Below, piece by piece: positions 25,371 through 33,641 of a stretch of DNA of 59,624 nt. Source of the stretch: an uncultured Verrucomicrobiota bacterium (GTDB lineage: Bacteria; Verrucomicrobiota; Verrucomicrobiia; Opitutales; Opitutaceae). Location of the stretch: contig CAIVDS010000091.1 of assembly GCA_903904685.1 (NCBI GenBank), positions 1 to 59,624 on the forward strand, written 5' to 3'. Each line of letters begins with the position of its first letter. Positions within the stretch are counted from its first letter, which is position 1. The position numbers and the translations under genes were made by a program. Under the pieces are notes generated by a model. That model did no database searches. It was given only the letters and a program-made list of their open reading frames with translations, and was not told where the DNA came from.

Positions 25371-26447
25371 TCAGTGTCCGCCGTCGAGGTCGCCGGGCTT
25401 GAGGAGGGCGGCGAAGGGGGCCTTGTTGGCGGCTTTCATGTAGGCCTCCACCGGCGCGATGCTGCCGTCCTGCACGCGGGCGAGGAGGCTTTGGTCCATC
25501 GTGATCATGCCGTCGGCGCCGCCGCCTTCGATGATCGCGCGGATGTTGCTGATCTGGCCGCTGCGAATGGTGTTGGGCAGCGCCTCGTGCTGGACGAGAA
25601 TCTCGTGGACGGCGCAGCGGCCTTTGGGGATGCGTTTGCAGAGGAGCTGGGAAACGACGCCGGCGAGGCAGCCGGCGAGCATGACGCGCACCTGGTTCTG
25701 CTCGTCGGCGGGAAAGGCGTTGATGATGCGGTCGATGGTCTTCGGGGCGTTGTTGGTGTGGAGCGTGCCGAAGACGAGCATGCCCATGCTCGCGCAGCCG
25801 AGGGCGAGCTTGATGGTCTCGAGCTCGCGCATCTCGCCGAGGAGGAGGATGTCGGGATCGTGGCGCATGGCGCCCTTGAGCGCGTCGGCGAAGGAGCGGG
25901 TGTGATCGCCGACCTCGCGGTGGACGATGGTGCACTGTTTGTTTTGGTGAACGAACTCGATGGGGTCCTCGATGGTGATGATGTGGCGGGCGGAGGTCTC
26001 GTTGATGTAGTCTATCATCGCGGCGAGGGTGGTGGATTTGCCGCTGCCGGTGGGGCCGGTGACGACGACGAGGCCTTCCCGGAGGTTGCAGAGTTTCTTG
26101 AGGACGGGGGGGAGCTTGAGGTCGTCGAAGGAGAGGATTTTGGCGGGGATCTGCCGGAAGACGGCGGCCTGGCCCCAGTGGTTGTAGAGGTAGTTGCCGC
26201 GAAAGCGGGCGACGCCGGGAATCTCGTGGGCGAGGTCGAGGTCCTTGGTGTCGAGGAACTGCGCCCAGCGGGCGGGCGGGCAGATTTCCTGGAGGAAGAC
26301 CTCCATCTTTTCGGCGGTGAACGGGGTGTCGTTCAACGGGGTGAGCGCGCCGGAGACGCGCGTCTTGGGCGGGAGGCCGACGGTGAGGTGCAGGTCGGAG
26401 CCGCCGCGTTCGAGCATGGTTTTGAGAAGGTCGTCGATGGCGGGCAT
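25371..26447 (-). CDS. PilT-type type IV pilus retraction ATPase
   Basis: This is a 358-residue hexameric secretion-superfamily ATPase that in known systems depolymerises type IV pili. Walker A is GPTGSGKSTT, the Asp box is EDPIEFVHQNKQC, Walker B is ILLLGEMRELET, and the His box is FGTLHTNNA. The N-terminal PAS-like domain begins MPAIDDLLKTMLERGGSDLHL, which is typical of PilT. It lies 18 bases downstream of a second, longer paralog. No pilin, PilQ, PilB or PilC gene is in the window, so the partner machine is elsewhere or absent. Confidence 0.88.
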   Translation of the reverse strand: MPAIDDLLKTMLERGGSDLHLTVGLPPKTRVSGALTPLNDTPFTAEKMEVFLQEICPPARWAQFLDTKDLDLAHEIPGVARFRGNYLYNHWGQAAVFRQIPAKILSFDDLKLPPVLKKLCNLREGLVVVTGPTGSGKSTTLAAMIDYINETSARHIITIEDPIEFVHQNKQCTIVHREVGDHTRSFADALKGAMRHDPDILLLGEMRELETIKLALGCASMGMLVFGTLHTNNAPKTIDRIINAFPADEQNQVRVMLAGCLAGVVSQLLCKRIPKGRCAVHEILVQHEALPNTIRSGQISNIRAIIEGGGADGMITMDQSLLARVQDGSIAPVEAYMKAANKAPFAALLKPGDLDGGH

Positions 26448-26465
26448 GGGAGGAAGGGCGGAGAC

Positions 26466-27932
26466 TCAGGTGATCTTGGCGCGGAGCATGCGGTTGACGA
26501 TGTTGAGGCGGGCGGTCTCGGCGGTGATGGCGCGACTCTGGTAGAGATCGAAGACGGAGTTTTCCATGAGGCACATGCCGTCGCGTACGCCGGTTTCGAG
26601 GACGTTGCGCAGGCCCTGGCTTTTGCCCTCGCGGATGAGGTTGGAGACGGCGCCGTTGGCCACGAGAATCTCGCAGGCGAGCACGAGGCCGCCGCCGGTG
26701 CCGGGGAGGAGGCGCTGGCAGATGATGCCGCGCAGGCTCTCGGCGACGCTGGCACGGATCTGAGCCTGCTGCGAGGGGGGAAAGACGTCGAGGATGCGGT
26801 TGAGCGTGGTGGCGGCGTCGCTCGTGTGCATGGTGCCGATCACGAGGTGGCCGGTCTCGCTGGCGGTGATCGCCATCTCGATGGTTTCGAGATCGCGAAG
26901 CTCGCCGATGACGATGACGTCGGGGTCTTCGCGGAGGGCGCCCTTGAGGGCGGTGGCGAAGGACCGGGTATGCGGGCCGACCTGGCGCTGGGTGATGTTG
27001 CAGCCTTTGGCGGGCTGCACGATCTCGATGGGGTCCTCGACGGCGATGATGTGGTCGGTGCGCGTCTCGTTGAGCTCGGCCACGAGGGCGGCGAGGGTGG
27101 TGGTCTTGCCGGAGCCGACGGGACCGGTGACGAGGATGAGGCCGTTGTGGTAGCTGAGGAGCTTGCGGATGACGTCGAGATTGAGCAGGCCGAGGTCGGC
27201 GAGGCGGGGAATGCTGGCGGGCACCATGCGGTAGGAGCCGGCCGCGCCACCCTTGTGAAACATGAGGTTGACGCGGTAGCGGTTGGTCGCGTCGAGCGCC
27301 AGGGCGTAGTCGAAGTCCTTCTGGTCGAGGAAAAGTTTCCGCTGCGGAGGGGTGAGCAGGGCGGTGTTGAGGCGCAGGGCGTCCTCGGACGCGAGCACCT
27401 GTTCGCCGATCGGCACCAGCTTGCGGTCGTGGCGGATAAACGGGCGCGAGCCGGCGGAGAGGTGCAGGTCGCTCGCGCCGTAGCGGGCGCTGTCGCGCAA
27501 GAGCGCGCGCATGGCGGCGGCGAGCGCGGGGTCGTCCAGCGTGCCGATCATGTCGAAGGGAAGCCTGGGGGGCTTAGGCGGACCGCCGCGGCCGGCGGCG
27601 ACCATGAAAGGCGGGGCGGTGTCGCCGGGGGTGGCGCGGCCAGGCGGGGGTGCCGCCCGTGGCGGCGGCGGGGCGGCGGGAGTCTCCGGATCGTTGGCGA
27701 AGGGGTCGTCGACGGGAGGGCCGACCTTGGCCTTGTTGAGGGAGAGGCCGGCGATTTTTTCAAGGGTGGCGAGATGCTCGCCGGCCACATGGCCGTCGTC
27801 GATGAGCCTCTGGGCAAAGTCCATCGGGTCCGCGCCTTCACCCAAGGCGGCGCGGACGTCGAGGGCGTGGGCGTGGGTGAACAAACCCTGGTCGATGCCA
27901 AGACGGACGAGCCAGCGAATCTCGTTTTTCAT
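26466..27932 (-). CDS. PilT/PilU-like ATPase with extra N-terminal domain and Pro-rich linker
   Basis: This is a 488-residue paralog of the neighbouring PilT. Residues 1-70 form a small helical domain (DFAQRLIDDGHVAGEHLATL), and residues of about 75-125 are Pro/Ala-rich. The ATPase part then begins with RYGASDLHLSAGSRPFIRHD. Walker A is GPVGSGKTTT, Walker B is VIVIGELRDLET and the His box is IGTMHTSDA, all intact. The start ATG at 27932 is preferred; the longer frame to 28061 overlaps the divergent lipoprotein-like gene. By analogy with PilU it may help PilT retraction. The extra N-terminal domain is not usual in PilU. Confidence 0.82.
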   Translation of the reverse strand: MKNEIRWLVRLGIDQGLFTHAHALDVRAALGEGADPMDFAQRLIDDGHVAGEHLATLEKIAGLSLNKAKVGPPVDDPFANDPETPAAPPPPRAAPPPGRATPGDTAPPFMVAAGRGGPPKPPRLPFDMIGTLDDPALAAAMRALLRDSARYGASDLHLSAGSRPFIRHDRKLVPIGEQVLASEDALRLNTALLTPPQRKLFLDQKDFDYALALDATNRYRVNLMFHKGGAAGSYRMVPASIPRLADLGLLNLDVIRKLLSYHNGLILVTGPVGSGKTTTLAALVAELNETRTDHIIAVEDPIEIVQPAKGCNITQRQVGPHTRSFATALKGALREDPDVIVIGELRDLETIEMAITASETGHLVIGTMHTSDAATTLNRILDVFPPSQQAQIRASVAESLRGIICQRLLPGTGGGLVLACEILVANGAVSNLIREGKSQGLRNVLETGVRDGMCLMENSVFDLYQSRAITAETARLNIVNRMLRAKIT

Positions 27933-28040
27933 AAGAAGCGGCGGGAGCCGGATTGCCGGACAGTGTGCGGCTGCGGGGAACCGGAGCCAAGCGAGAAGCG
28001 GATGGAACTTCCGGATGTCGTTCCCGGTCAAAAAAAGATT

Positions 28041-28454
28041 ATGAACACTCAATCTCATCAAGGGTGGAAAAGTTTGGCGATGGCATCGGGTTTGGCCGTC
28101 TTGGCGGCTGTCCAGTCGGGTTGTGCCTTGCTGGCGGTTGGCGCCGCGGGTGCGGCGGGCGCCGGCACGGTGGCCTATGTGCGCGGAGAACTCACCGCCG
28201 AGCTGCCCAACGGCTACGAGTCGGTCGTGCGCGCCTCGAATCGGGCGATCGACGGGCTGCAGTTCAAAAAAATCAGCGAGGCGAAAGATGCGCTCAAAGC
28301 CGTCCTGATCGCGCGCAGGGCGGACGACACAAAGGTTGAAATCACGATCACCAAAGAGTCGGATGCGCTCACGAAGGTGGAGATTCGCGTGGGTGTGTTT
28401 GGCGACGAGCGCCTGTCGTTGATGATCCTCGATAAGATCAAGGGCGGTTTGTAA
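28041..28454 (+). CDS. DUF3568-like small exported protein, possible lipoprotein
   Basis: This 137-residue protein starts at ATG 28041. A hydrophobic N-terminal segment ends at Cys28 in VQSGCALLAVGAAGAAGAGT. The lipobox is imperfect because the -3 residue is Gln, so lipidation is possible but not certain. The remainder, with YVRGELTAELPNGYESVV and a late KVEIRVGVFGDERLS, resembles DUF3568 proteins, which are periplasmic and of unknown function. It is divergent from the PilT-like gene, with 108 bases between starts. It lies inside the block bracketed by the 30-nt repeat. Confidence 0.7.
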   Translation: MNTQSHQGWKSLAMASGLAVLAAVQSGCALLAVGAAGAAGAGTVAYVRGELTAELPNGYESVVRASNRAIDGLQFKKISEAKDALKAVLIARRADDTKVEITITKESDALTKVEIRVGVFGDERLSLMILDKIKGGL

Positions 28455-28598
28455 GCGGCATGAGGTTCAAGGCCGCGCCGGGTGGGGTCGTGCCTTCCAG
28501 CCCGACGCGGCTCGCGGCATTTCCGACTTGGTTTCGGAGGCCCGAAAGGTATCCGTTGACCAGCCCATCCCGTTTTTTCGCCCGCACACGATCCCCCC

Positions 28599-29540
28599 AT
28601 GATTTTGAAAACCCCCTTCGCAATCGGCCTTCTGGCATTGAGCTTCCTGACGGCGAACGGACAGGAGACCGCCTCCGCACCGATCACGCGGGGGCAGAGC
28701 ATCTACGCGTGCCACCACAGTTATTTCCTGCCCGTGCCCGCCCTCCTGACGGAGATGGCCAGGGCGGGGGGATTTCCCGACCAGATCATCGTCGGCACCC
28801 ACATGATCGGCGCTTCCAAATCCATCCAGCATTGGAACGCCCACGACGCCGCCAACCGGTCCAAGGAGGTGTTGGGCGAGGGCAAGCTGGACGTGCTCAT
28901 CCTGACGCCGTGCTATCTTCCGGACGACGGCATCGGCAACTACGCGCAACTGGGCTTCGACCATAATCCGGCCATCCGCGTGACCGTGATGGAAGCGTGG
29001 CCGGCGTACGACATCTACAATCCGACGGTCTTCGATCCCAACTACCAGCGCCATCCCGGAGAACCGGCCTTCGGGCCGAAGCTGGATCGGGTGGAGCGCA
29101 ACAAGGCGACGAAGGAGGCGTTGGAGACGATGCAGGCCTACTATTTCCGGACGATGGACGAGCACATCGCTGCTCTGAACAAAAAGCTGGGGAAGCAGGT
29201 GGTGTTCGTCGTGCCGGCGGGCCAGGCGGTGATCGCGCTGCGGGAAAAGATCATCGACGGGCAGGCGCCCGGGTTGAAAACGCAGGAAGACCTTTTCTTG
29301 GACCCGATCGGCCACCCCAAGCCGCCGCTGGCGGTGCTGGAGTCGTATTGCCACTACGCGGTGATCTACCGAAAGAGCCCGGTGGGCCTGCCCGTGCCGG
29401 CGGCTTTGGCCAAGGCTGCGATTTCGGCGGGCGATTTGGAGCCGTTGAACCGGCTGTTGCAGCAAGTGGCGTGGGACGCCGTCATCCGCCATCCGCTGAG
29501 CGGAGTGACGGAGAAGCGAGTCGCATCGGTTGCACGCTAA
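28599..29540 (+). CDS. Secreted protein, SGNH-hydrolase-like, function unknown
   Basis: This is a 313-residue protein with a signal peptide over about residues 1-21 (ILKTPFAIGLLALSFLTANG). The first strand motif ITRGQSIYACHHSYF and the late block DPIGHPKPPLAVLESYCHYA recall SGNH-like exported proteins. In these the first motif contains a Gly-x-Ser and the last block a Asp-x-x-His. Here GQS and DPIGH are candidates. I cannot confirm a catalytic triad. It converges on the substrate-binding-protein gene with only 15 bases between stops. Confidence 0.55.
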   Translation: MILKTPFAIGLLALSFLTANGQETASAPITRGQSIYACHHSYFLPVPALLTEMARAGGFPDQIIVGTHMIGASKSIQHWNAHDAANRSKEVLGEGKLDVLILTPCYLPDDGIGNYAQLGFDHNPAIRVTVMEAWPAYDIYNPTVFDPNYQRHPGEPAFGPKLDRVERNKATKEALETMQAYYFRTMDEHIAALNKKLGKQVVFVVPAGQAVIALREKIIDGQAPGLKTQEDLFLDPIGHPKPPLAVLESYCHYAVIYRKSPVGLPVPAALAKAAISAGDLEPLNRLLQQVAWDAVIRHPLSGVTEKRVASVAR

Positions 29541-29554
29541 GGCGGACCGAGGGC

Positions 29555-29584
29555 GTCAGGGCAGATAGTCGGTCGTCATGACCT
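29555..29584 (-). repeat. 30-nt direct repeat, right copy (3' end of binding-protein gene)
   Basis: It contains the stop codon and last eight codons of the ABC substrate-binding protein. It matches 25286-25315 at 29 of 30 positions in direct orientation. The block between the copies holds the two PilT-like genes, the DUF3568-like gene and the SGNH-like gene. Confidence 0.6.
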
Positions 29585-30566
29585 GGGCGGCGGCGAGCTT
29601 GCCCTTGGGGAGAATGTCGAGGTCTTCGAGCTGCCGGATCTGCGTGGCGAAGCGTGCGGCGGTGATGCGACCGACGTTGCCGAAGCCGCCGTCGGGTCCG
29701 CGGCCGGTGACGAGTTTTTCGTCGATGATCATCTGGCGCGAGAAGAGCATGAACTCATCGGTGTTGTTGGGGTTGGCCTGCTTCATGAGGGCGTGGGCGG
29801 GCGCGGGGTCGTGCTGGAGATAATCGCGCCAGCCGTGGATGTAGGCCTTCAGGAAGGCGCGGACTTGCGCGGGGTGGGCGGCGGCCCAGCGTTTGTTGGC
29901 GACGAGCACGGCATAGGCGTCGAACCCGGCGTCCCAGGCGTAGAGGAAGCGCGGCATCGCGCCGCCGGCTTTGATGATGTGGTAGGGCTCGGCGATGAAG
30001 TAGCCCTGCTGGATGAGCTTCTTGTCGGCGACGAAGTTGGCGACGGAGTAGTTTTGCGGGACGAGTTTGAAATCGATGGAGTATTTCTTCTTGAGGTAGG
30101 GGAGGAAGGCCCATTCGGGTCGGGCCATGAGGGTCTTGCCATCGAGGTCCTCGAAGCGGGTGACGGGATTGTCGGCGTGGAGCATGAGGACGGACGGATC
30201 GTTTTGGAAAACGGCGCCGATCTGGATGACGGGGATGTCTTGGGCGAGGGCGAGGAGGGTGTTGGTGCTGTCGCCCTGGCCGATGTCGGCCTGGCCGGTG
30301 GCGAGCTTCTGCATGACGAAGGCGTTGGGGCCGCCGGGGATGATTTCGACGTCGAGGCCGGCGTCCTTGAAGTAGCCCATGGCCTGCGCCTGGTAGAAAC
30401 CGCCGTGCTCGGGCTCGGCGACCCAGTCGAGCTGGACGGTGATCTTGAAGGGTGCGGCGGGAGTGCCGGGCGAAGGCGCGGCGGCGGTGGCTGCGGCTTT
30501 TTTGGCGCAGCCGGAGAAGGCGATCAGGGCGGCGAGACAGGCGACGAGGAAAACGGCGGGTTTCAT
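29556..30566 (-). CDS. ABC transporter substrate-binding lipoprotein, NMT1/THI5-like
   Basis: This is a 336-residue periplasmic binding protein. The N-terminal signal ends at Cys20 in IAFSGCAKK, so it is probably lipid-anchored. The mature protein begins KITVQLDWVAEPEHGGFYQA, the opening of NMT1/THI5-like proteins such as ThiY. Members bind pyrimidine precursors of thiamine, and related ones bind sulfonates or nitriles. It is the last gene of an operon whose first two genes are the matching ATPase and permease. Five folate and pABA genes lie between. The ligand is therefore open: a thiamine pyrimidine, or a pterin or pABA-like compound, by context. Confidence 0.85.
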   Translation of the reverse strand: MKPAVFLVACLAALIAFSGCAKKAAATAAAPSPGTPAAPFKITVQLDWVAEPEHGGFYQAQAMGYFKDAGLDVEIIPGGPNAFVMQKLATGQADIGQGDSTNTLLALAQDIPVIQIGAVFQNDPSVLMLHADNPVTRFEDLDGKTLMARPEWAFLPYLKKKYSIDFKLVPQNYSVANFVADKKLIQQGYFIAEPYHIIKAGGAMPRFLYAWDAGFDAYAVLVANKRWAAAHPAQVRAFLKAYIHGWRDYLQHDPAPAHALMKQANPNNTDEFMLFSRQMIIDEKLVTGRGPDGGFGNVGRITAARFATQIRQLEDLDILPKGKLAAAQVMTTDYLP

Positions 30567-30575
30567 GGGACGGGC

Positions 30576-31397
30576 TCAGGTGTTTTTGAGTTCGGCGGCG
30601 CGGTAATTTTTCTGAAGGGCACGCGTGAAAGGGTTTTTGGCAAGGTCGTAGTCGTGATTCTCGATGCGGCTCACGGGCATGACGCCCATGAGGGCGTTGG
30701 TGACAAACACCTCGGTGGCGTCGTGCAGAAGCGCGATGTCGACGGGAGCTTCGCGGGCGCGGTCGGGACCGAGCAGGGCGAGCACGAGGCCGCGGGCGAT
30801 GCCGGGGAGCGGACCGACGGAGAGCGGCGGGGTGAGGGCCACGCCGTCGCGGACGACGAAGAGATTGGTGCCCGCGCCCTCGACGACCTGACCGACGGCG
30901 TCGATGAAAAGCATCTCGTCGCAACCGGCGGCGATGGCGGCGCGGCGGGCGCGGATGTTTTCGAGGTAGTTGAGGGTTTTGTGGCCGCTCAGACCGTTGA
31001 TGCGCTGGCCGGTGCGACGGGTTTGCAGGCGGAAGCCGCGGGCGTAGGTCTCGGCGGAGTAAACGATCGGGCGGGTCAGGATGAGTTCGCCGGTTTCGTC
31101 TTCCTGGTTGAAGACGACGACCTTCACGCTGCCTTCGTCAAGGGAGTTGGCGTTGACGAGGGTGAGGATGCGTTCGCGGAGCGCGTCGAGCGTAAGCGCG
31201 TAGGGGAGATCGAGGGCGCGGGCGCTGGCGACGAGGCGGGCGTGGTGGGCGGGGAGAAAAACCGGACGGCCCGCGACGACCTTGATGGTTTCAAAGAGGC
31301 CGTGGCCGTAGAGAAAACCCTCGTGCAACGGCGAGATGGCGGCGGCGTGGTCGGAGCGCAGCTTGCCGTGAAGCATGACTTTGGTGTCGATGAGCAT
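30576..31397 (-). CDS. pabC: Aminodeoxychorismate lyase (class IV aminotransferase)
   Basis: This is a 273-residue PLP enzyme of aminotransferase class IV. The PLP lysine is in GLSGHKTLNYLENIRARR, and the late block VEGAGTNLFVVRDG is the class IV phosphate-binding region. D-amino acid and branched-chain aminotransferases share the fold. Its position 3 bases after pabB makes 4-amino-4-deoxychorismate lyase, giving p-aminobenzoate and pyruvate, the best call. The start is ATG at 31397. The binding-protein gene begins 9 bases downstream. Confidence 0.85.
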   Translation of the reverse strand: MLIDTKVMLHGKLRSDHAAAISPLHEGFLYGHGLFETIKVVAGRPVFLPAHHARLVASARALDLPYALTLDALRERILTLVNANSLDEGSVKVVVFNQEDETGELILTRPIVYSAETYARGFRLQTRRTGQRINGLSGHKTLNYLENIRARRAAIAAGCDEMLFIDAVGQVVEGAGTNLFVVRDGVALTPPLSVGPLPGIARGLVLALLGPDRAREAPVDIALLHDATEVFVTNALMGVMPVSRIENHDYDLAKNPFTRALQKNYRAAELKNT

Positions 31398-31400
31398 GGG

Positions 31401-32786
31401 CTAGGAGGAGGTGGTGAGAGCGTCGCGCATAGCGCGGCCTTTATCGAGCGTTTCCTGATACTCGGAGGCGGGGTCGGAATCCCAGACGATGCCGGCGCCA
31501 ACGTGGTAAAAGGCGCGGCGCCCGACGCAGGTGATGGTGCGGATGGCGATGTTGAGGTCGCAGTTACCGTCGAAGCCTAGGTAGCCGATCGCGCCGGTGT
31601 AAACATGGCGGCGGTGCGGCTCCAACTCGTCGATGATCTCCATGGCGCGGATCTTAGGCGCGCCGGTGATCGAGCCGCCGGGGAAGATGGCGCGCACGCA
31701 GTCGATCGCGTCGCAACCGGCGCGGAGCGTGCCGGAGACGTTGGCGATGAGGTGGTGGACGGTCGGGTGAGATTCGAGGCGCCAGAGATCGTCGACGTGC
31801 ACGGAGCCGTAGTCGCAGACGCGACCGAGGTCGTTGCGCTCGAGATCGACGATCATGAGGAGCTCGGCGCGGTCCTTGACGCTGGAGAGGAGTTCGCGGG
31901 CGAGGCAGGCGTCGGCGTCGGGATCGGCGTCGCGGCGACGGGTGCCCTTGATCGGGCGGGTCTCGACGTGGCGGTCGTGGATGCGCAGCAGGCGCTCGGG
32001 GGAGCTGCTCGCGATCTGCACGGGGCCGAAGTTGAGATAGGTGGCGAACGGCGACGGGCTGCGGGCGCGGAGACGTTCGTAAAGGGCGAAGGGCGCGCAG
32101 GGGAGCGGGGCCTCGAAGCGTTGCGTGAGGTTGACCTGATAGACGTCGCCCGAGGCGATGTAGGCCTTGATGCGTTCGACGGCGGCGGCGTAGGAGGCGG
32201 AGGTGAAGTTGGAGACGGGGGGATCGAGGCGGGAGCTGAACACCGAGGGTTGCGAGGCGGAGGGTCGGTCGACGGCGGCGTGGAGGCGGGCGAGGATGGT
32301 CGCGGCGGAGGCGGTTTGGATGGGGTTTGCGACGAGCCAGGTGCGGGCGGTGGCGTGTTCATGGGCGATGATCCCGTCGTAAAAGGCGAAGGCGAGGTCG
32401 GGGACTTCCGGCAGGTCGTCGGTCGAGGTGCGCGGGAGTTTCTCCAACTGGGTGCAGAGTTCGTAGCCGAAAAAACCCACGGCGCCGCCGGTGAAAGGCA
32501 CCGGGCAGCCGATAGGGTTGGCCGCTTGATGGCGGAGGAGGAGGGTTTGGAGTTCGGCGAGCGGGTCGCCGGTGTGCGTCGTGGCGCGACCGTCGCGGGT
32601 GAGGGTGATGGCGCGGCCCTTGGCACTGAAAACAAGGAAGGGATCGAACCCGACAAACGAATACGCGCCGAGGCCACCGGAAGAGAGTCCGCTGTCGAGA
32701 AAGAAGGCGCAGGGCCGGTCATGCAGGCCGGCGAAGAGTGCGGCGGGCGTGGCCGCGAGGCGGATTTCTTCGAGGACCGTGGACAT
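31401..32786 (-). CDS. pabB: Aminodeoxychorismate synthase component I
   Basis: This is a 461-residue chorismate-binding enzyme that aminates chorismate to 4-amino-4-deoxychorismate. The key motif ETRPIKGTRRR contains the PIKGT lysine that distinguishes PabB from TrpE. The downstream block DLERNDLGRVCDYGSV and the end FPGGSITGAPKIRAMEIID are intact. No glutamine amidotransferase (PabA/TrpG) is fused or adjacent, so the ammonia donor subunit must be encoded elsewhere. It overlaps folK by four bases (ATGA). Confidence 0.93.
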   Translation of the reverse strand: MSTVLEEIRLAATPAALFAGLHDRPCAFFLDSGLSSGGLGAYSFVGFDPFLVFSAKGRAITLTRDGRATTHTGDPLAELQTLLLRHQAANPIGCPVPFTGGAVGFFGYELCTQLEKLPRTSTDDLPEVPDLAFAFYDGIIAHEHATARTWLVANPIQTASAATILARLHAAVDRPSASQPSVFSSRLDPPVSNFTSASYAAAVERIKAYIASGDVYQVNLTQRFEAPLPCAPFALYERLRARSPSPFATYLNFGPVQIASSSPERLLRIHDRHVETRPIKGTRRRDADPDADACLARELLSSVKDRAELLMIVDLERNDLGRVCDYGSVHVDDLWRLESHPTVHHLIANVSGTLRAGCDAIDCVRAIFPGGSITGAPKIRAMEIIDELEPHRRHVYTGAIGYLGFDGNCDLNIAIRTITCVGRRAFYHVGAGIVWDSDPASEYQETLDKGRAMRDALTTSS

Positions 32787-33310
32787 CAGGCGGGAAGCGG
32801 CAGGTTGATGTCGGTGCGGTGCACGCCGCTGGAACCGAGGCGGGCGAGGAGATCGCGCACGGATTCGCCGCCGATGCGCAGGTCGGGCGCGAGATCGGCG
32901 AGCGGGGCGAGCACGAAGGCGCGTTCCTTCATACGCGGATGCGGGAGGGTGAGGCGCTCGTCGTGGAGCGACAGATCGCCGTGGAGAAGCACGTCGATGT
33001 CGACGGTGCGCGGGCCCCAGCGTTCGCGGCGGACGCGGCCGAGCTCCTGTTCGATCGCGAGGCAGAGCTCGAGGAGAGCCAGCGGCGGCAGATCAGTTTC
33101 CAGACGGACGACGAGGTTGAGGAAATCCGGCTGGTCGGTGACGCCGACGGCCTTGGTCTCGTAAACAGGGGAGACGCCGGTGACGCGGTTGTGCGGGGCG
33201 CGGGCGAGGGCGGCCAGGGCGTCGGTGAGAAGCCGGCTTCGGTCGCCGAGATTACCGCCCAGGGCGAGGTAGGCGGTCTGCACGTGTCTGGCTGGTTTCG
33301 ACGGCGACAT
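32786..33310 (-). CDS. folK: 2-amino-4-hydroxy-6-hydroxymethyldihydropteridine pyrophosphokinase
   Basis: This is a 174-residue enzyme that pyrophosphorylates hydroxymethyl-dihydropterin for folate synthesis. The N-terminal TAYLALGGNLGDRSRLL and the signature RERWGPRTVDIDVLLHGD with HPRMKERAFVLAPL are diagnostic. I used ATG at 33310, which overlaps the end of folB by 59 bases. A GTG at 33283 would shorten the overlap to 32 bases and start right at the conserved domain. The stop overlaps the pabB start. Translational coupling is likely. Confidence 0.93.
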   Translation of the reverse strand: MSPSKPARHVQTAYLALGGNLGDRSRLLTDALAALARAPHNRVTGVSPVYETKAVGVTDQPDFLNLVVRLETDLPPLALLELCLAIEQELGRVRRERWGPRTVDIDVLLHGDLSLHDERLTLPHPRMKERAFVLAPLADLAPDLRIGGESVRDLLARLGSSGVHRTDINLPLPA

Positions 33311-33641
33311 AATCAAGGATGCCGGCGATGGGAACGGAGGGTTTTTTTACCGTGATGTCGACGGCGTCCACGACGGGGCTGCTGGCGAACACGGAGTCGA
33401 TGATGTGGCCGGCGAGCGATTCGATGAGCTTGAAGCGGTCGGTCTCAACGCACTTGCGGCAGACGTTGTAGATACGGGTGTAATCGACGGTCCGGTTCAG
33501 GTCGTCGTTGGCGGCGGCGGCGGTGATGTCGAGGGTGAGCACCAGGTCGATGACCCAGCGTTGACCGAGCGTGCCCTCTTCAACCATGGCCCCGTGGTAG
33601 CCATAGAAAACCATATTTTTGAGATGAATGCGTCCGGTCAT
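33252..33641 (-). CDS. folB: Dihydroneopterin aldolase
   Basis: This is a 129-residue enzyme that cleaves dihydroneopterin to 6-hydroxymethyl-dihydropterin. IHLKNMVFYGYHGAMVEEGT at the N-terminus contains the conserved GYHG loop, and the active-site LIESLAGHIID region follows. The final 15 residues (TSQTRADRLPRPGR) extend past the usual end and overlap folK. The ATG at 33641 overlaps the folP stop by four bases. It sits just downstream of a heptanucleotide repeat within the end of folP. Confidence 0.93.
   Translation of the reverse strand: MTGRIHLKNMVFYGYHGAMVEEGTLGQRWVIDLVLTLDITAAAANDDLNRTVDYTRIYNVCRKCVETDRFKLIESLAGHIIDSVFASSPVVDAVDITVKKPSVPIAGILDYVAVETSQTRADRLPRPGR

Noticed and set aside
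24937-26574. 545-codon Arg-rich minus-strand frame over pilT
   Set aside because: It overlaps the conserved PilT frame and has the Arg/Pro/His bias of an off-frame reading.
25269-28454. 1061-codon plus-strand open frame antisense to the pilT genes
   Set aside because: It is a GC-rich shadow frame. Only its last 137 codons, from 28041, form a recognisable gene.
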